Shown in pieces: positions 31,157-39,624 of a stretch of DNA of 64,000 nucleotides. The stretch lies in IMG/VR virus record IMGVR_UViG_3300007554_000511, positions 1 through 64,000 of that record. One strand, written 5' to 3'. Position 1 is the first letter of the stretch. The number at the start of each line of letters is the position of its first letter. This DNA comes from a virus. A model generated the notes under the pieces. That model was given only the letters and a program-made list of their open reading frames with translations. It was not told where the DNA came from and did not search any database. The position numbers and the translations under genes were made by a program.

Positions 31157-32172
31157 TACCGTGTTGCCTCCTCGAATGGAATACTAGCCAAGTTCTTACA
31201 CTTTGCCTCTACCATGATATCGCATGTTTCTCTAAATGTTCCAGCCCATTCGTTGACTGCGCTGTTCCACATGTAGTCGCTGTGTGCGCGAAGTTTTGCC
31301 TTTTTAAATCCTCGATCAAACAGGGATCCAAAGTCTGGACGGTCTGTTGTCGAATGCTCGGTAAGTAAATCTTCTCTAGATACGCTGTAGTGAATAACGG
31401 GACGCACACCGCGCCAGCTATCAATAACTCGTTTAACCCTATCGTCCGTTGCTTCAATATATTCGCCTCCTGAATGACACCAATGATGGTGAATGTCTAG
31501 CACCAGAGCGAGATCGTTTGCAAGCTCAAGACTGTCTCCAATTCCCCATTTGTTTTCGTCGTTTTCGATTGTAATAGTGTTTCTTGCCTCTGGTGAGAGA
31601 CGTTTAAGCGCGGCTTTGATACCGGCTGGACCTTGGCGGCCACTGATGTGGACATTGATTTTGAAGTCTTGAAATTGCTTGCCGTAGCCCATCCATCTTG
31701 CGATATCAACATGATATTCAAATTCCTCAATGCTGTTTTGAACAATGTCTGGATTATCTGATGCAAGCACACAAAACTGTCCGGGATGCATTGATAGTCT
31801 GACATCATTCAACCGTGCTTTATCGCCGATTGATGCAAGACGCCGTTCGATAAGATCGGTGATATATTTAGTTTTAGTCAAATTACCAAACTGCTTTTCA
31901 GTGTAAGCAGGGAGCATGTCGCTACCAAGACGAAGCATACGCTGTTCTAGCGGAAGAGTGCTAACATAATCCACCAAACGCTCAGTAGCATTCAAATTAT
32001 GTTCAACAATCTCATAGACACGGCGCTCTGCTTCGTCTTGATTTTCGCGTAGCCACTTGATAGTGGTACCGCGAAAGTTAAGTGGTTGCTCTGTTTCCTT
32101 TAGAACTTTTGCTTGTAGGGAACGATCGGCGTGCATGTACTTACATGCAAAACCCACTTTGCGTACTGTCAT
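31156..32172 (-). CDS. uvsE: UV damage endonuclease (UvsE/UVDE)
   Basis: UVDE nicks DNA 5' of UV photoproducts and starts alternative excision repair. The 338-residue product, started at ATG 32172 after GGAG, has KVGFACKY, the long RLGSDMLPAYTEK block (about residues 80-92), the metal-site segments RLSMHPGQFCVLAS (about residues 120-133), TIENDE and VLDIHHHWCH (about residues 212-221), typical of the TIM-barrel family. Marine phages exposed to sunlight often carry such repair genes. Confidence 0.92.
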   Translation of the reverse strand: MTVRKVGFACKYMHADRSLQAKVLKETEQPLNFRGTTIKWLRENQDEAERRVYEIVEHNLNATERLVDYVSTLPLEQRMLRLGSDMLPAYTEKQFGNLTKTKYITDLIERRLASIGDKARLNDVRLSMHPGQFCVLASDNPDIVQNSIEEFEYHVDIARWMGYGKQFQDFKINVHISGRQGPAGIKAALKRLSPEARNTITIENDENKWGIGDSLELANDLALVLDIHHHWCHSGGEYIEATDDRVKRVIDSWRGVRPVIHYSVSREDLLTEHSTTDRPDFGSLFDRGFKKAKLRAHSDYMWNSAVNEWAGTFRETCDIMVEAKCKNLASIPFEEATR

Positions 32173-32173
32173 A

Positions 32174-32422
32174 TTATTCTCCACCATGTACAAAACGAAT
32201 CATAGCTTCAACATAGCTCTTATCTTCCGGAATTACAACCACTTTTTCAACTGAATTGTGGTAACTCTTGTAATATTGACTATATTGTTCAATACGTTTC
32301 AATCCCTTCAAAACTTTCCCTTTGATGGTCCAGTTTCCCTTTCCACATTCATAATTAAGAAACTTAACAACAGCATAAAACTGATCACGGGAAGTGAACG
32401 CAAACTTAAATTCATGTGTCAT
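32174..32422 (-). CDS. Small basic protein, unknown
   Basis: Eighty-two residues from ATG 32420-32422; a longer frame upstream would cross the consensus promoter at 32451. Aromatic and lysine-rich (DQFYAVVKFLNYECGKGNW). It is first in the unit with UV endonuclease and metallophosphoesterase. Function unknown. Confidence 0.62.
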   Translation of the reverse strand: MTHEFKFAFTSRDQFYAVVKFLNYECGKGNWTIKGKVLKGLKRIEQYSQYYKSYHNSVEKVVVIPEDKSYVEAMIRFVHGGE

Positions 32423-32450
32423 GGCATACTCCAATATTTTATATGCAATC

Positions 32451-32479
32451 ATTATATGAAATAAATAGCATCGTGTCAA
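32451..32479 (-). promoter_or_regulatory. Perfect sigma70 consensus promoter
   Basis: TTGACA, 17 bases, TATAAT on the minus strand, without GANTC. On the plus strand the spacer reads ATAAATAGC, a late-type motif facing the divergent 32490 gene, so the region is a two-way promoter. Confidence 0.83.
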
Positions 32480-32489
32480 GGAAAATATT

Positions 32490-33203
32490 ATGAAAAGATC
32501 ACAAGAACAAATTGATGAAATAATCTCACGGACTGGCGAAACAGTTGTGTTTGAAAAGTATCTGACCGCCGACGAAGTGTCACATTTGCTCGGCATCTTC
32601 AAACGAGATAATGAAAAGATTTTCAAGTCGAGTGGACCTGTCAATGGTATCCCTCCTTGGGACGATGCAGTATTCAAAAGTATAGTTGATCGTGTATGCA
32701 CAGATATGAATGTCGAACTTGAAATATTTGGTGGTAACTATTTCAACGTCAAAGTCCCACATGGCATTCATAACGATGTACCAAAAGATGATCATTCTAC
32801 TATTCCAGCAAAGTGCATTGTAATACCACTGGAAAAGATATACAGAGATGACTGGGAACACAGAGATGACGATGCACAGTTTTATGTATTCGATCAAATG
32901 TACGTTGAAGGTCCAGTGAAATGCTACAAAGGTGGACCAGAAATGGACTCACCGTTTAACATTCCACTATACGATTATTCAGACATATATGGTATACACG
33001 AAGATTGCAGAAAGCCAGAAGGAAACTTCAAGCATCTTATGCAAAAACGTTGGCTAGAAGGATTCAGTATAGAAAAGACTTGCAACTGGGTTCCCGGCGA
33101 TGTTATTGTTTTTGATTGCGCTAGAATACATTGTGCAAGCGCGTTTACTAGGAATGGCATAATGGAAAAGACCGGATTGAGTATTTTCGCTTCATATAGA
33201 TAA
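32490..33203 (+). CDS. 2OG-Fe(II) oxygenase (phytanoyl/prolyl-hydroxylase type)
   Basis: A 237-residue dioxygenase-like protein with a clean iron triad: HGIHNDV (HxD, about residues 91-97) and ARIHCASAF (distal His, about residue 217), followed by KTGLSIFASYR. The order of strands (NYFNVKVP, KCIVIPLEKI, PGDVIVFD) suits the cupin fold. The substrate is unknown. It heads a plus-strand block and is transcribed away from the UV endonuclease unit. Confidence 0.72.
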   Translation: MKRSQEQIDEIISRTGETVVFEKYLTADEVSHLLGIFKRDNEKIFKSSGPVNGIPPWDDAVFKSIVDRVCTDMNVELEIFGGNYFNVKVPHGIHNDVPKDDHSTIPAKCIVIPLEKIYRDDWEHRDDDAQFYVFDQMYVEGPVKCYKGGPEMDSPFNIPLYDYSDIYGIHEDCRKPEGNFKHLMQKRWLEGFSIEKTCNWVPGDVIVFDCARIHCASAFTRNGIMEKTGLSIFASYR

Positions 33204-33207
33204 ATAC
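33199..33207 (+). promoter_or_regulatory. T4-type late promoter GATAAATAC
   Basis: GATAAATAC overlaps the stop codon of the oxygenase gene and lies 28 bases before the next plus-strand ATG. Confidence 0.65.
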
Positions 33208-33234
33208 ATAAAATATTTTGTAAAGGAATTCACC

Positions 33235-33972
33235 ATGTCAGATATGAAAAAATGGAAACAGCTTATAGAAAGTGCAAGCAAAGCTATCGTTGAAAATCCA
33301 GTAGAAGACACAGACTACACTGATCACGAAGTATCTATGGCAAAGTCGCAACTACTGTCAACAGTAAAGAGTGCAACACGTATTGCAAAGCATCTAAAAA
33401 ATCTAAGCGAAGAAGAAGGCCTCGAAGGTTGGGTAGCATCAAAGATTACAATGGCTGAAGATTATCTTCAGGCTGTTGCAGACTATATGGATGGCGAAGA
33501 CCTACAGGAAGGTTACAAAATTCTTCCACAAATCGACAACGACAAGTATCCTGAAATCAATGGACTAGAAGGTCCGTTCCGCACACTAAACGGTGCAGTT
33601 GTTTATTACGATCCAAAAGAAGGAAAGTATTACGACAAAGACCGCGACATGTATCTTTCATATGAAGAATTTCGTCAGATGGATACAGACTACAGTGGCA
33701 TGAAAGATGAACGAGATATTCCTGTTAAAGAAGAAAGTGCAAGTTGGCATGATATTCTAGGTGGTGATCTACCAAACGGAATCGACTACGACTTCAACAA
33801 TCTACCAAAAGTAAATTGGTCACAGTATTCAAAAGAAGACATTGCGAAATTTGTGGACCATTTAGAAAATCTAGATTTTGAGGATGGTGTCGATGTTAGT
33901 GGTTCAGGCTATGATGGCATGTACCGTAAAGCAATCAAGTGGGTTGAAAAAAATCTTATGGGTAAGAAATGA
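33235..33972 (+). CDS. Probable late phage protein, unknown
   Basis: A 245-residue acidic protein behind a late promoter. The N-terminal part (DTDYTDHEVSMAKSQLLS and EGLEGWVASKITMAEDYL, about residues 24-85) has wording I associate with virion or scaffold-linked proteins of T4-like marine phages; the C-terminal half is rich in aspartate and tyrosine. The specific role is not known. Confidence 0.66.
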   Translation: MSDMKKWKQLIESASKAIVENPVEDTDYTDHEVSMAKSQLLSTVKSATRIAKHLKNLSEEEGLEGWVASKITMAEDYLQAVADYMDGEDLQEGYKILPQIDNDKYPEINGLEGPFRTLNGAVVYYDPKEGKYYDKDRDMYLSYEEFRQMDTDYSGMKDERDIPVKEESASWHDILGGDLPNGIDYDFNNLPKVNWSQYSKEDIAKFVDHLENLDFEDGVDVSGSGYDGMYRKAIKWVEKNLMGKK

Positions 33973-34196
33973 CCATAACCCCACTATCAACAAAGCAAAC
34001 TGCTACTCACTGTGAAATATGCGGGCACCCATCACATTGTGGTGGGCCCACTACTATGACGGTAAGAGACTATTCGGTAGACGGTGGTGCGTTACGAGAA
34101 ATACAAGTATGTAACCACTGTAGTTGTGACAAATGCAACGAACCAGAAGAAATAAATAAAGAACAAAAAATAATCCCAAACAATAAAAAATTCTAA
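33969..34196 (+). CDS. Cysteine-rich zinc-binding small protein
   Basis: Seventy-five residues with CEICGHPSHCG (about residues 15-25) and CNHCSCDKC (about residues 48-56), enough cysteines and histidines for one or two zinc knuckles. It overlaps the previous gene by four bases. Function unknown. Confidence 0.62.
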   Translation: MTITPLSTKQTATHCEICGHPSHCGGPTTMTVRDYSVDGGALREIQVCNHCSCDKCNEPEEINKEQKIIPNNKKF

Positions 34197-34210
34197 AAGA
34201 GGAAATCAAA

Positions 34211-34450
34211 ATGGGCAAGAAAAAGCAAAGAGCTACGCAAACATCACAGGGTGTTCATGGCGGATCAATGAAGACTAGTATTCGTACTCCAGGTACACGC
34301 ATTGTTAATCAACGTGCGGCTTGGGCAAAAGGCAAGAACGTTGTTCTAACTATTGAGAACCCAAACAAGAATGAAACCAATCGTAAGTTCATTCGGGTCA
34401 ATGCACGTGAAATTTGGGGTAACCCACGAAAACAAAATATCAGACCATAA
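34211..34450 (+). CDS. Basic hypothetical protein
   Basis: Seventy-nine residues, very basic (MGKKKQRATQ...), ending NPRKQNIRP, with a beta-like middle (GKNVVLTIENP). Possibly binds nucleic acid. Preceded by GAGG and followed by a terminator. Confidence 0.65.
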   Translation: MGKKKQRATQTSQGVHGGSMKTSIRTPGTRIVNQRAAWAKGKNVVLTIENPNKNETNRKFIRVNAREIWGNPRKQNIRP

Positions 34451-34453
34451 AAG

Positions 34454-34477
34454 AAAAGGGAGCATTGCTCCCTTTTT
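34454..34477. terminator. Bidirectional terminator between convergent genes
   Basis: AAAAGGGAGC-ATT-GCTCCCTTTTT: a six-pair GC stem flanked by A and T runs, so it can stop transcripts from both directions. Confidence 0.88.
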
Positions 34478-34499
34478 AGTATTCTATTTGTAATTTTTA

Positions 34500-34952
34500 T
34501 CACATCAATTCAAAATGCGGGCCATCAATGAATGGTCTTTTTCCTTGACTTCTTCTTAGGTCGATATACGCGTTAGATGCATCTTGCATGGTGCCGTCCC
34601 ATTCTCTGATATCGGATACTTGCCATGCCGCGCCCCAACGTATTGCAACTCCCTCTTCCATAGCTGCAAGTTTCATCGCGTCTGCGATGTTGTCATATAG
34701 TGACAGTTCCCATGATGCCTTGCCGCCAACATATGCCATTAAATCTACGGCAATGCCGTCAATATGTTTTGACTTCATAGTCTGTGATGCGCCTTTTGCA
34801 ACAAGTTCACGCTGTTCTTCGACGGTTCTTAAACCCTGAACTACCCCAAAATCAACAGTTGTAAGTTCAATCGCACGTTTCACAACACGAACTAGTCTTT
34901 CATCTACGCCCTCTAATCTTGCAAGGCTGCGCTTGCTTAATTTGTACGCCAT
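34500..34952 (-). CDS. Endolysin, M15-family L-alanyl-D-glutamate peptidase type
   Basis: A 150-residue zinc peptidase of the VanY/T5-endolysin group that cuts peptide cross-bridges in peptidoglycan. It shows VVQGLRTVEEQ (about residues 38-48), the zinc motif SKHIDGIAVDL (His and Asp, about residues 61-71) and the C-terminal GPHFEL (about residues 144-149). No signal peptide, so it needs a holin. Likely the main lysis enzyme. Confidence 0.92.
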   Translation of the reverse strand: MAYKLSKRSLARLEGVDERLVRVVKRAIELTTVDFGVVQGLRTVEEQRELVAKGASQTMKSKHIDGIAVDLMAYVGGKASWELSLYDNIADAMKLAAMEEGVAIRWGAAWQVSDIREWDGTMQDASNAYIDLRRSQGKRPFIDGPHFELM

Positions 34953-34953
34953 T

Positions 34954-35379
34954 TTAGTCCTCCAATTTGACTATGCCACTTTCCAGTAGCTTGTTTCTAT
35001 TTAGCATATGTAACTCTTTTACGTCTTCTTTATTTTCACCATTATATGCAACTGCGTGATAATTTTCTATCATATGAGCGGAAAGTAGCTTATCGTTTGG
35101 TAACACAAAGTCTCCGAGTATTCTTCCGAACTTACCAGTTTCGTCTTTATGTGTCTTAATTATTTGCGCACTGCCGATCGGAAGCAGTCCTTTTACAAAG
35201 TCCTTTGCTGCGATACCGAATTTCTTTTCAGTTAAATCTTTAGTTCTACTTTCTGGAGTATCAATACCTATGACGCGGACGCGTTCTCCTCGCTTCCAAA
35301 TACCAAAACCTAGATCAATGTCCACATCAATTGTATCTCCGTCTACTACACGAAGAATTTTACATTTATACTCATACAT
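34954..35379 (-). CDS. Thermonuclease (staphylococcal nuclease homologue)
   Basis: A 141-residue SNase domain with VVDGDTIDVDIDLGFG (residues 11-26), RVIGIDTPESR (about residues 35-45), the catalytic glutamate region EKKFGIAAKD, and GKFGRILGDF (about residues 82-91). It cleaves DNA and RNA using calcium. No signal peptide. It may degrade host nucleic acid. Confidence 0.88.
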   Translation of the reverse strand: MYEYKCKILRVVDGDTIDVDIDLGFGIWKRGERVRVIGIDTPESRTKDLTEKKFGIAAKDFVKGLLPIGSAQIIKTHKDETGKFGRILGDFVLPNDKLLSAHMIENYHAVAYNGENKEDVKELHMLNRNKLLESGIVKLED

Positions 35380-35387
35380 AAATTATC

Positions 35388-36377
35388 TCACTTATATTTT
35401 TTGTATTCCCATTCACCCAGAATGCCACCATCTTCAATATATTGCAATCTATCTGCCCACGGAACTTCTTCTCCGTTTTCGGTGATTTTATCAATATTTT
35501 CTAGATAACTGTCCATGTAGTGATCTGGTAATTCTTTTCCCATTTCATAGAATGAGAAACTTTCTCTTGCACTCCACAACCAGAAACTGTTTACACCAAA
35601 GTTCAAACTATCTGGTTCTTCCAAGAAGCAATACTTTCCATGATCAAGCAACTTTATCAATTCACCATTATGTGCATATCTGTTCATATGCGTACCAGCT
35701 GGCGGTATAAGAGCAACAACGTCAGTTTCATTGACTACACGTGTCAACTTAATTTTTCCGCGCATTTTACGAACACCATGCGAGTCAGTAACTTTAGGTT
35801 GACCAAAAGTTATACATTCAGAAATATTATGTCCACTGTAATCTAGATACCATGCAACGATTAATGCAGATGCGCCGCCCAAACTATGACCAGTGATATA
35901 TGAAGTCCATGTTTTATCCATACGACTTAATAAATCGTCTGCAATCATTTCCGCAGTTCTGTGAAATCCAGTGTGCAATTCTATGCCCAATCTGAAACTT
36001 TTGTCTTTTAGAAAATGAATGTCTTGTAACGCGTTATGCGAATTATCCGTTCCACGAATAGCAATATAGTAAACTTTGTTACTTTGATCCGCTAGAAGGA
36101 TATATTGTATTTTGTTTATCGTATTAACGTAAACAATGTCATAACCTTGATACTGTTGTTTAATAACTGAATGGTCTCGTTTGTATGCGTATCTCGCGAA
36201 CTCTGCAAACCATCGTATTGTATTCCAATCAGGTTCATGGTCTTTTGTGAAACTCTGCTGAAATGTTTCGTCTAGTGCGTATTTACCTACCAGCCATCTC
36301 CGCGCCGCTTTTGCAAGTTGTGCAATAATCCATCCTTGCACAAACCACCGCAACAAGTATTGTATTAACCATACCAT
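35388..36377 (-). CDS. Class 3 lipase
   Basis: A 329-residue alpha/beta hydrolase with the nucleophile elbow TGHSLGGASALIVA (Ser about residue 147), an upstream IAIRGTDN oxyanion segment, TFGQPKVTD (Asp region) and a late His (MNRYAHNGE). The N-terminal 30 residues contain hydrophobic, membrane-associating helices. It could hydrolyse membrane lipids during lysis or change surface lipids. Preceded by a late prom­oter and a GAGGAGG ribosome site, so it is a late gene. Confidence 0.85.
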   Translation of the reverse strand: MVWLIQYLLRWFVQGWIIAQLAKAARRWLVGKYALDETFQQSFTKDHEPDWNTIRWFAEFARYAYKRDHSVIKQQYQGYDIVYVNTINKIQYILLADQSNKVYYIAIRGTDNSHNALQDIHFLKDKSFRLGIELHTGFHRTAEMIADDLLSRMDKTWTSYITGHSLGGASALIVAWYLDYSGHNISECITFGQPKVTDSHGVRKMRGKIKLTRVVNETDVVALIPPAGTHMNRYAHNGELIKLLDHGKYCFLEEPDSLNFGVNSFWLWSARESFSFYEMGKELPDHYMDSYLENIDKITENGEEVPWADRLQYIEDGGILGEWEYKKYK

Positions 36378-36400
36378 AGCAGTACCTCCTCAACTCTGTG

Positions 36401-36409
36401 GTATTTATC
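36401..36409 (-). promoter_or_regulatory. T4-type late promoter GATAAATAC
   Basis: Reads into the lipase gene, 23 bases before its ATG, and follows directly after the peroxiredoxin terminator. Confidence 0.72.
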
Positions 36410-36418
36410 TGCATATGG

Positions 36419-36443
36419 AAAAAGCGGAGCATTGCCCCGCTTT
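36419..36443 (-). terminator. Terminator after the peroxiredoxin gene
   Basis: On the minus strand GCGGGGC-AAT-GCTCCGC followed by TTTTT, a classic intrinsic terminator. Confidence 0.86.
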
Positions 36444-36462
36444 GTATCTTATATTTCAATTA

Positions 36463-36990
36463 TTATAGTACAGCGATTACATTCTCAGGTGATGTTTCGC
36501 CATATGGATCCGTGTCTGCACCAGTTTGATTCTTGCCGGGTTCTTCGAACCAATGTGTGATTACACCATCATCAACAATCATTGCATATCGCCAGCTACG
36601 GTAGCCAAAGCCAAGGTGCTTTTTGTTTACAAGCATATCCAAGCCTTCAGTGAATTCACCGTTGCCGTCTGGGATAACTTTTACACGCTCTACGCACTGA
36701 TCTTTTGCCCATTTGTTCATAACGAATGCATCATTAACACTTACACAATAGATTTCGTCAATGCCTTTTTCTTTAAATTCTGGCTGCATAGATTCAAAGC
36801 CAGGTAGCTGATATGTTGAACAAGTTGGTGTAAATGCGCCAGGTAGTGAAAATACTACCACACGTTTACCAGCAAAATAGTCTGCTGTTGTTACATCTTG
36901 CCAACGATATGGGTTTGGCCCTGCAATACTTTCATCGCGGACACGTGTTTTGAATGTCACGTTTGGGACGTGAGTTCCTACTTTAGTCAT
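36463..36990 (-). CDS. Peroxiredoxin (Prx5 type)
   Basis: A 175-residue thiol peroxidase with the peroxidatic cysteine in LPGAFTPTCS (about residues 49-58) and the GFGYRSWRYAMIV strand. It reduces peroxides using glutaredoxin or thioredoxin; a glutaredoxin gene is present at 8819. It forms a one-gene unit with a strong terminator. Confidence 0.9.
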   Translation of the reverse strand: MTKVGTHVPNVTFKTRVRDESIAGPNPYRWQDVTTADYFAGKRVVVFSLPGAFTPTCSTYQLPGFESMQPEFKEKGIDEIYCVSVNDAFVMNKWAKDQCVERVKVIPDGNGEFTEGLDMLVNKKHLGFGYRSWRYAMIVDDGVITHWFEEPGKNQTGADTDPYGETSPENVIAVL

Positions 36991-37012
36991 AATATTTCTC
37001 CGTGTGTGTGTG

Positions 37013-37519
37013 TTATGATTCGTTAGTTTTATATGGGACTGCTCTTACGTCATCGAACTTGAAATCTTTGCACATTTCTTGTATTCGTTCCATTCGTTCT
37101 GTTGCTGATTTAGAACTATGAAATCCCCATTCTTGCACAATGTCTCCAGCAGATCCTTTCCAACTGTATTCAAGTCGCCATCTGTCAAATAATTCAACAT
37201 CTGGCCCTTTTGGTTGTTTCTTTAGTTCTGCTACTTGTGCTTTTAATCTTTCATTTTCTTCTACGAGTGCTGCTACTTGTTCGACAATATTACCTGTAGT
37301 TTTTGTCACTTTAGTAAACCTTTGCGCAATTACTGTTGCACCTTTTGGAAGAATTCGTTCATGTTCAGTTGGGTCAGTTTGTATGTATTGGGGCGGATCA
37401 CATGGTTCTCCGAACCGCTCGTACCCCAAGTGTTCTCTGCCTTTAGTAACTTCCCAGATTTGAATGTCAGTCAATTCATATCCTCTACGTTGGCATGTTG
37501 AATATATTTTCGTTTCCAT
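37013..37519 (-). CDS. Hypothetical protein with short coiled coil
   Basis: A 168-residue protein with a coiled coil at about residues 78-105 (IVEQVAALVEENERLKAQVA) and no known domain. Its start overlaps the previous gene by 35 bases, which is long; no later start is convincing. Function unknown. Confidence 0.62.
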   Translation of the reverse strand: METKIYSTCQRRGYELTDIQIWEVTKGREHLGYERFGEPCDPPQYIQTDPTEHERILPKGATVIAQRFTKVTKTTGNIVEQVAALVEENERLKAQVAELKKQPKGPDVELFDRWRLEYSWKGSAGDIVQEWGFHSSKSATERMERIQEMCKDFKFDDVRAVPYKTNES

Positions 37520-37760
37520 TTATTTGATACCACCACCAAAACTCAAAAGCATCATTTTCATTTTTAAAACTTACAAATACTTTCGATGTGTCTTTGTCTA
37601 AATGTTTGAAGTGCCAATTGGGATTGGCACTTCCATATGTTTCATCACAATAGTCTACAATTGTACTTGATATACCAGATGTTTCTAGGTCTACAACAAA
37701 ATCAAAGGTACTGATAAACTGATCAATGTATTGATTTTCTTTGTAGAACCTAGCACCCAT
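37485..37760 (-). CDS. Hypothetical protein
   Basis: Ninety-one residues, aromatic-rich, with a C-terminal KVFVSFKNENDAFEFWWWYQ, a pattern seen in small phage proteins that end in a beta-alpha unit. One-base overlap with the aminopeptidase gene. Function unknown. Confidence 0.64.
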   Translation of the reverse strand: MGARFYKENQYIDQFISTFDFVVDLETSGISSTIVDYCDETYGSANPNWHFKHLDKDTSKVFVSFKNENDAFEFWWWYQINGNENIFNMPT

Positions 37761-39166
37761 TAATACTTCATATCTTCGTCAATTGAATGTTCTGTTGTGT
37801 CTTGCACAAGATTGAATAACGTGCGAACGCCGAATCCCACTGCACCAGCAGGAACAGTTACTTTACCCTTTGCATCCCAGCACACACCTGCAATGTCTAG
37901 GTGCGCCCAGGCACGTTCTTTATCTACGAAACGATATAAGAACTCTGCCGCAGTTGTTGAACCACCGTTACGCCCACCGCCGATGTTTTTCATATCTGCG
38001 ATATCACTATCAATCATCGCGTTCCAGTTTTTACCCATTGGCATACGCCAGTAATCTTCGCCAGATTTTTTACCTGCTGATTTAACTGCTTCGCCCCATG
38101 AGGTTGAGTTTGTGAACAAGCCAGCCGCTTCCTCACCAAGTGAAACTACAATCGCACCAGTTAGTGTTGCTAGATCAACAATTCGGCTAGGATCGTATTC
38201 GCGTTGAATGTATGTTAGAATGTCTGCAAGAACTAGGCGACCTTCTGCATCGGTGTTTAGATTTTCTACAGTCATACCCGATAGAGAAGTCACAACGTCA
38301 CCCGGCTTCACTGCATTACCGTCTGGCATGTTTTCAACAAGACCTACAATACCAACTACGTTTGACTGAATGTCGTGCGATGCAATGGCGTGCATTGCGC
38401 CAACTACTGCACCAGAACCACCCATGTCATATTTCATATCACCCATACCTGCACTAGGCTTGATGCTGATACCGCCAGTGTCAAAACATACACCTTTACC
38501 AACAAGTGCAGTTGGGCGTTCATCGCCACCATTTAGCCATTCCATCACAACTACATAACTGTCTTTTGTCGATCCTTGGCCAACGCTTAGTAGCAAATCA
38601 AAACCCATAGATTCCAATTGTGACTGGTGGAAGATGCGAACATTTACACCTAGCGGAGTAAGAGTGTCATTAATACGTTGCGCGTATTCTGCCGGATATA
38701 ATACATTACCGGGTTCTGTAATTAGATCACGTGCAAAATAAACACTTTCGTGAATTGAGTGTTCCTCGACTGCATCAATATGCACTGCAAGGTTTGCATC
38801 ATCCTTCTTTACAGTTTTGTATTTGTTGAAAGTATAAAGTGCCAGCATTGCGCCTTCATAAATGCTTTCATTGTGAGAACCGTCGATATCAAAGTAAAGA
38901 TTGTCTGCTTTTCCTTTATATGCTTTTGCATACTTACCGCCGAAATCTCGCCAGTCTTGGTCCGATGTTGCATTAGTTTTTACAACAGTAATGCTATCAA
39001 CATTTACTTTTGATGGGAATGAAATTGTAACTTCCGCAGTTTCATTTTCATCAAACTTCTTCATCTTTGCAACACTTGATAGCTGACCAGAAGTTTTCTT
39101 ATCAAGTGCTTTAAATTCTTTCGAATCGTATAGCACAACAATCGCAGAGTTTGTTTCGTAGCTCAT
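37760..39166 (-). CDS. pepA: Leucyl aminopeptidase (M17)
   Basis: A 468-residue dizinc aminopeptidase. The C-terminal catalytic domain holds VGKGVCFDTGGISIKPSAGM (about residues 222-241), KYDMGGSGAV and the family signature NTDAEGRLVLAD (about residues 305-316). Such enzymes finish degradation of peptides made by ATP-dependent proteases. With ClpX, ClpS and tmRNA in the same segment this looks like part of a protein-turnover set. Full length, no lesion seen. Confidence 0.93.
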   Translation of the reverse strand: MSYETNSAIVVLYDSKEFKALDKKTSGQLSSVAKMKKFDENETAEVTISFPSKVNVDSITVVKTNATSDQDWRDFGGKYAKAYKGKADNLYFDIDGSHNESIYEGAMLALYTFNKYKTVKKDDANLAVHIDAVEEHSIHESVYFARDLITEPGNVLYPAEYAQRINDTLTPLGVNVRIFHQSQLESMGFDLLLSVGQGSTKDSYVVVMEWLNGGDERPTALVGKGVCFDTGGISIKPSAGMGDMKYDMGGSGAVVGAMHAIASHDIQSNVVGIVGLVENMPDGNAVKPGDVVTSLSGMTVENLNTDAEGRLVLADILTYIQREYDPSRIVDLATLTGAIVVSLGEEAAGLFTNSTSWGEAVKSAGKKSGEDYWRMPMGKNWNAMIDSDIADMKNIGGGRNGGSTTAAEFLYRFVDKERAWAHLDIAGVCWDAKGKVTVPAGAVGFGVRTLFNLVQDTTEHSIDEDMKY

Positions 39167-39624
39167 TCCTTAAATCCTTTTATGGTTGTGTGTTCTTTAT
39201 GCTTTTCAATATATTCGTCTTTGTAATCAGGATGTTCCATGTAGTATTTTGCACCGCGACCATTTCGATGTGCAAGTCTTACACTTCCCGGGAATCCATC
39301 AACATCTCCGTGATATCTTGGAATAAAATGAATATGTGGCCACATCACTGTTTGTCCTGCGCAACCACCGATATTCATTCCAAAATGGTATCCGTCTATT
39401 TTTCCTTCACTTCGAAGTCTGTCACCATATTCAACAGTTGCTTCAAGTGCCATTGTTATAAATTTAATATTATTTTCTTTTGGTACAAACAACAGATGAC
39501 CGTCACATACTGGCCATCTGTCATTGAACACTGCATAGTAGAAATTTTCTTCTACTTTCTCTTGTCCGCTAGTTTCAAACGGAGAGTTTTCGAAGCGTTC
39601 TATATTTGGTTTGTCTATTCCCAT
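39163..39624 (-). CDS. HIT-family nucleotide hydrolase/transferase-like protein
   Basis: A 153-residue protein with the late HIT pattern GQTVMWPHIHFIPRYHGDVDGF (about residues 89-110) cut short of a full triple His; HIH follows a Trp. An N-terminal strand DGHLLFVPKE (about residues 41-50) matches the HIT fold. Members act on dinucleoside polyphosphates or AMP-lysine type bonds. It overlaps the genes on both sides. Confidence 0.72.
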   Translation of the reverse strand: MGIDKPNIERFENSPFETSGQEKVEENFYYAVFNDRWPVCDGHLLFVPKENNIKFITMALEATVEYGDRLRSEGKIDGYHFGMNIGGCAGQTVMWPHIHFIPRYHGDVDGFPGSVRLAHRNGRGAKYYMEHPDYKDEYIEKHKEHTTIKGFKE